Below are positions 4,352 through 5,575 of a stretch of DNA of 5,575 nt, in pieces (position 1 is the first letter of the stretch; every line of letters starts with the position of its first letter). The notes under the pieces were generated by a model. That model ran no database searches. It saw nothing but the letters and a program-made list of their open reading frames with translations, and was not told the DNA's origin. The stretch comes from an uncultured Mycoplasmatota bacterium. Its GTDB lineage: Bacteria; Bacillota_I; Bacilli_A; RF39; UBA660. The position numbers were made by a program, and so were the translations under genes. The DNA is taken from positions 1-5,575 of the forward strand of contig USDC01000055.1 in assembly GCA_900553435.1 (NCBI GenBank), given 5' to 3'.

Positions 4352-5029
4352 CTAGTTAATTATTTCATAAATAAGTATTGCACAAGCAACTGAGGCATTT
4401 AGACTATTTACTTTTCCATTTAGTGGAAGAGAGGCTATAACATCACAACTATTTTTTGTAATATATTTTAGTCCTTTTCCTTCACTTCCTATTACAAGTG
4501 CAGTTTTTTCTGTATAATCTATGTCTTTATAGTTTTCCCCATCAGCTTCCGCACCCACTATTAAAAAACCATTTTCTTTTAGTTTTAAAAGCGTATTTCT
4601 AATATTAGCTACCTCAACAATTTTAGTATTAAATACAGCTCCAGCAGAAGTTCTTATAACTGTAGCATTTACTTTCACACTTCTATTTTTAGGAATTATA
4701 ATATATTTTACTCCAGCACATTCTGCGGTTCTTATTATTGCTCCGAAGTTATGAGTATCTTCTAAATGGTCTAAAACTAATATAAGCCTACTATTCATAT
4801 CCATTTCATTTATGCTTATAGTTTTATACTCTTCAACATCAGCAATTATACCTTGATTTTTTTCATTAGTCATACTACCAATTTCACTAACTTTTTTTAA
4901 AATTATTTTTTCTTTTGGTAATTTCTTTTTTAATTTTTCATCAGAGAATTTTTCTGATAAATAAATTTTATTAATTTTTACATCATTTTTTAAAAGTTCA
5001 TTAACTACATTCTTTCCACTAATTAACAT
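4352..5029 (-). CDS. rlmB: 23S rRNA (guanosine-2'-O-)-methyltransferase RlmB, SpoU/TrmH family
   Basis: A 225-residue SPOUT methyltransferase that uses S-adenosylmethionine to methylate a ribose 2'-hydroxyl in 23S rRNA (G2251 in E. coli for RlmB). The N-terminal substrate-binding domain covers about residues 1-70 (ISGKNVVNELL at 3-13). The knotted catalytic domain shows the three family motifs: LVLDHLEDTHNFGAIIRTAE (84-103, with Asn94 and Arg100), LVIGSEGKGL (178-187) and LPLNGKVNSLNASVACAILI (201-220). It is slightly shorter than typical RlmB (about 245). The family also contains tRNA methylases, but position next to sigH matches Bacillus rlmB (yacO). The ATG at 5027-5029 has only a weak AGAGATGA site. 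The next gene starts 8 bases after its stop, so they are cotranscribed; the yacP gene found between them in Bacillus is absent. Confidence 0.92.
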   Translation of the reverse strand: MLISGKNVVNELLKNDVKINKIYLSEKFSDEKLKKKLPKEKIILKKVSEIGSMTNEKNQGIIADVEEYKTISINEMDMNSRLILVLDHLEDTHNFGAIIRTAECAGVKYIIIPKNRSVKVNATVIRTSAGAVFNTKIVEVANIRNTLLKLKENGFLIVGAEADGENYKDIDYTEKTALVIGSEGKGLKYITKNSCDVIASLPLNGKVNSLNASVACAILIYEIIN

Positions 5030-5047
5030 AATATCATCTCTTTTTCT

Positions 5048-5076
5048 AGTATAATAAAAAAAATTAGTTAAGTAAA
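5048..5076 (-). promoter_or_regulatory. Candidate promoter of the rlmB-sigH operon
   Basis: TTTACT (5071-5076) and TATACT (5048-5053) lie exactly 17 bases apart on the minus strand, matching four and five of six consensus bases. Initiation would be near 5041, about 12 bases before the rlmB ATG. The -35 box overlaps the loop and 3' end of the upstream terminator stem, so terminator and promoter share DNA. Confidence 0.5.
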
Positions 5077-5083
5077 CTAATTT
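5055..5083 (-). terminator. Intrinsic terminator of the transporter-remnant transcript
   Basis: On the minus strand AAATTAGTT and AACTAATTT form a perfect 9-bp stem around a TACTT loop, and the T-run continues to 5056. The stop codon TAG (5077-5079) of the upstream frame lies inside the 5' arm. Confidence 0.8.
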
Positions 5084-5334
5084 CTATCAAAATATTCTGG
5101 TTCCTTATTGTATTTTGTTATCCATTTTTCATGCCATGTTTTTTGAATCTTAAAATACTGTGACCGAATTTCTGGTTTTTTGCGAGCCAGAGCAAGACCA
5201 AATTTTTCATCATACATCGTAAGTCCTTTATCTTTTATATTTGCATAATAAAAGATATTGCTTATCTGGGACATGATGTAAAACGGTAGTGCAACTTCAA
5301 TAGTTGTATCTGTAGGTTTGATACGTTCGAACAT
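5077..5334 (-). other. Unrecognised 85-residue reading frame inside the fused transporter frame
   Basis: From the ATG at 5332-5334 the frame reads MFERIKPTDTTIEVALPFYI and continues to FDRN. It contains YYANIKDKGLTMYDEKF and WHEKWITKYNKEPEYF, is rich in aromatic and charged residues, and has no evident membrane segment, unlike a transporter tail. An AAAGGA lies about ten bases before this ATG, so it could be a separate gene that lost the stop codon before it, or a fragment of a longer protein. Base composition is uneven (roughly 25-40% GC in 60-base blocks), closer to the local background than the transporter part. I do not recognise the family and assign no function. Confidence 0.45.
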
Positions 5335-5575
5335 GTGATGATTTTCCTTTCTGTTAAAATGAAACTGTTTTTTCTGTGATATAACCAGACCTATGAATAT
5401 CAGTGCCGCACCGGCCACTGAGGCCATGGTCATTTTCTCATGAAGCACAAGAAACAGGAAATTGGCGAGGACTTCCGGCTTCATCAGTATCTCCGGTTTC
5501 CAGCTGGCTTTCTGCTGGATCAGCACTGGGATCAAAAATAGAATACCATAGAAATACACTCTTCTTGTAACGGCC
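5077..5575 (-). pseudogene. EamA-type transporter C-terminus with internal deletion, fused to an unrelated tail (5' end outside window)
   Basis: The frame is open to the right edge: upstream of a GTG at 5557-5559 it still reads AVTRR, so the start lies outside. Residues counted from that GTG, 1-65, look like the last part of a 10-TM drug/metabolite exporter (EamA family): YGILFLIPVL, WKPEILMKPEVLANFLFL, then LHEKMTMASVAGAALIFIGLVISQKK, the usual final helix. Family members normally have a further pair of membrane helices between FLFL and LHEK; about 40-50 residues seem to be missing near 5446-5454, without loss of frame. After QKK, where such proteins normally end, the frame runs on into the unrecognised 85-residue segment. 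Sampled at 5401-5520 the DNA is about 53% GC, while most of the window is 25-30%, so the piece was probably acquired recently and is decaying. Confidence 0.6.

Overview
The window comes from a very AT-rich, low-GC Gram-positive bacterium (Bacillota). The evidence is the gene order (rlmB, sigH-like sigma factor, secE, nusG, rplK, rplA), strong AGGAGG-type ribosome binding sites, and the standard genetic code (Trp is TGG, TGA is a stop). It is compatible with a reduced gut lineage near the Bacilli/Mollicutes boundary, but the exact clade cannot be read from the sequence. Every supported gene lies on the minus strand, so transcription runs from the right edge to the left edge.

Right edge (5575 to 5077): the 3' part of a drug/metabolite (EamA-type) transporter gene. 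It appears to carry an internal in-frame deletion and runs in frame into an unrecognised 85-residue reading frame. About 120 bases sampled in the transporter part are roughly 53% GC, against roughly 25-30% in most of the window, so this looks like a recently acquired, decaying piece. It ends in a terminator whose hairpin also holds the probable promoter of rlmB.

Core block (5029 to 1430): rlmB (23S rRNA methyltransferase) and a SigH-like sigma factor form one operon that ends in a terminator. secE and nusG overlap by one base and end in a second terminator. rplK and rplA form a third unit. Its leader holds a compact hairpin that resembles the L1-binding site of 23S rRNA, so L1 probably represses its own operon. 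Compared with the Bacillus arrangement, yacP, rpmG and (after rplA) rplJ/rplL are absent. L11 carries an unusual 63-residue glutamate-rich tail.

Accessory block (1300 to 245): a class I Fic toxin-antitoxin pair. A VbhA-like antitoxin is followed by an overlapping Fic protein with an intact HPFREGNGRSQR motif, and the Fic gene is broken by a frameshift before its C-terminal helices. The remnant of the tail is still readable in the next frame. The cassette is bounded on both sides by near-identical terminator sequences.

Left edge (245 to 1): the most interesting regulatory stretch. A strong promoter has eight G residues between its -35 and -10 boxes, the classic layout of a phase-variable promoter. 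A perfect 9-bp inverted repeat overlaps its -10 and start site. Its RNA begins with a segment complementary to the 5' arm of a terminator about 45 bases downstream. A second promoter follows, and then the start of a gene with a signal-peptide-like N-terminus that runs off the window.
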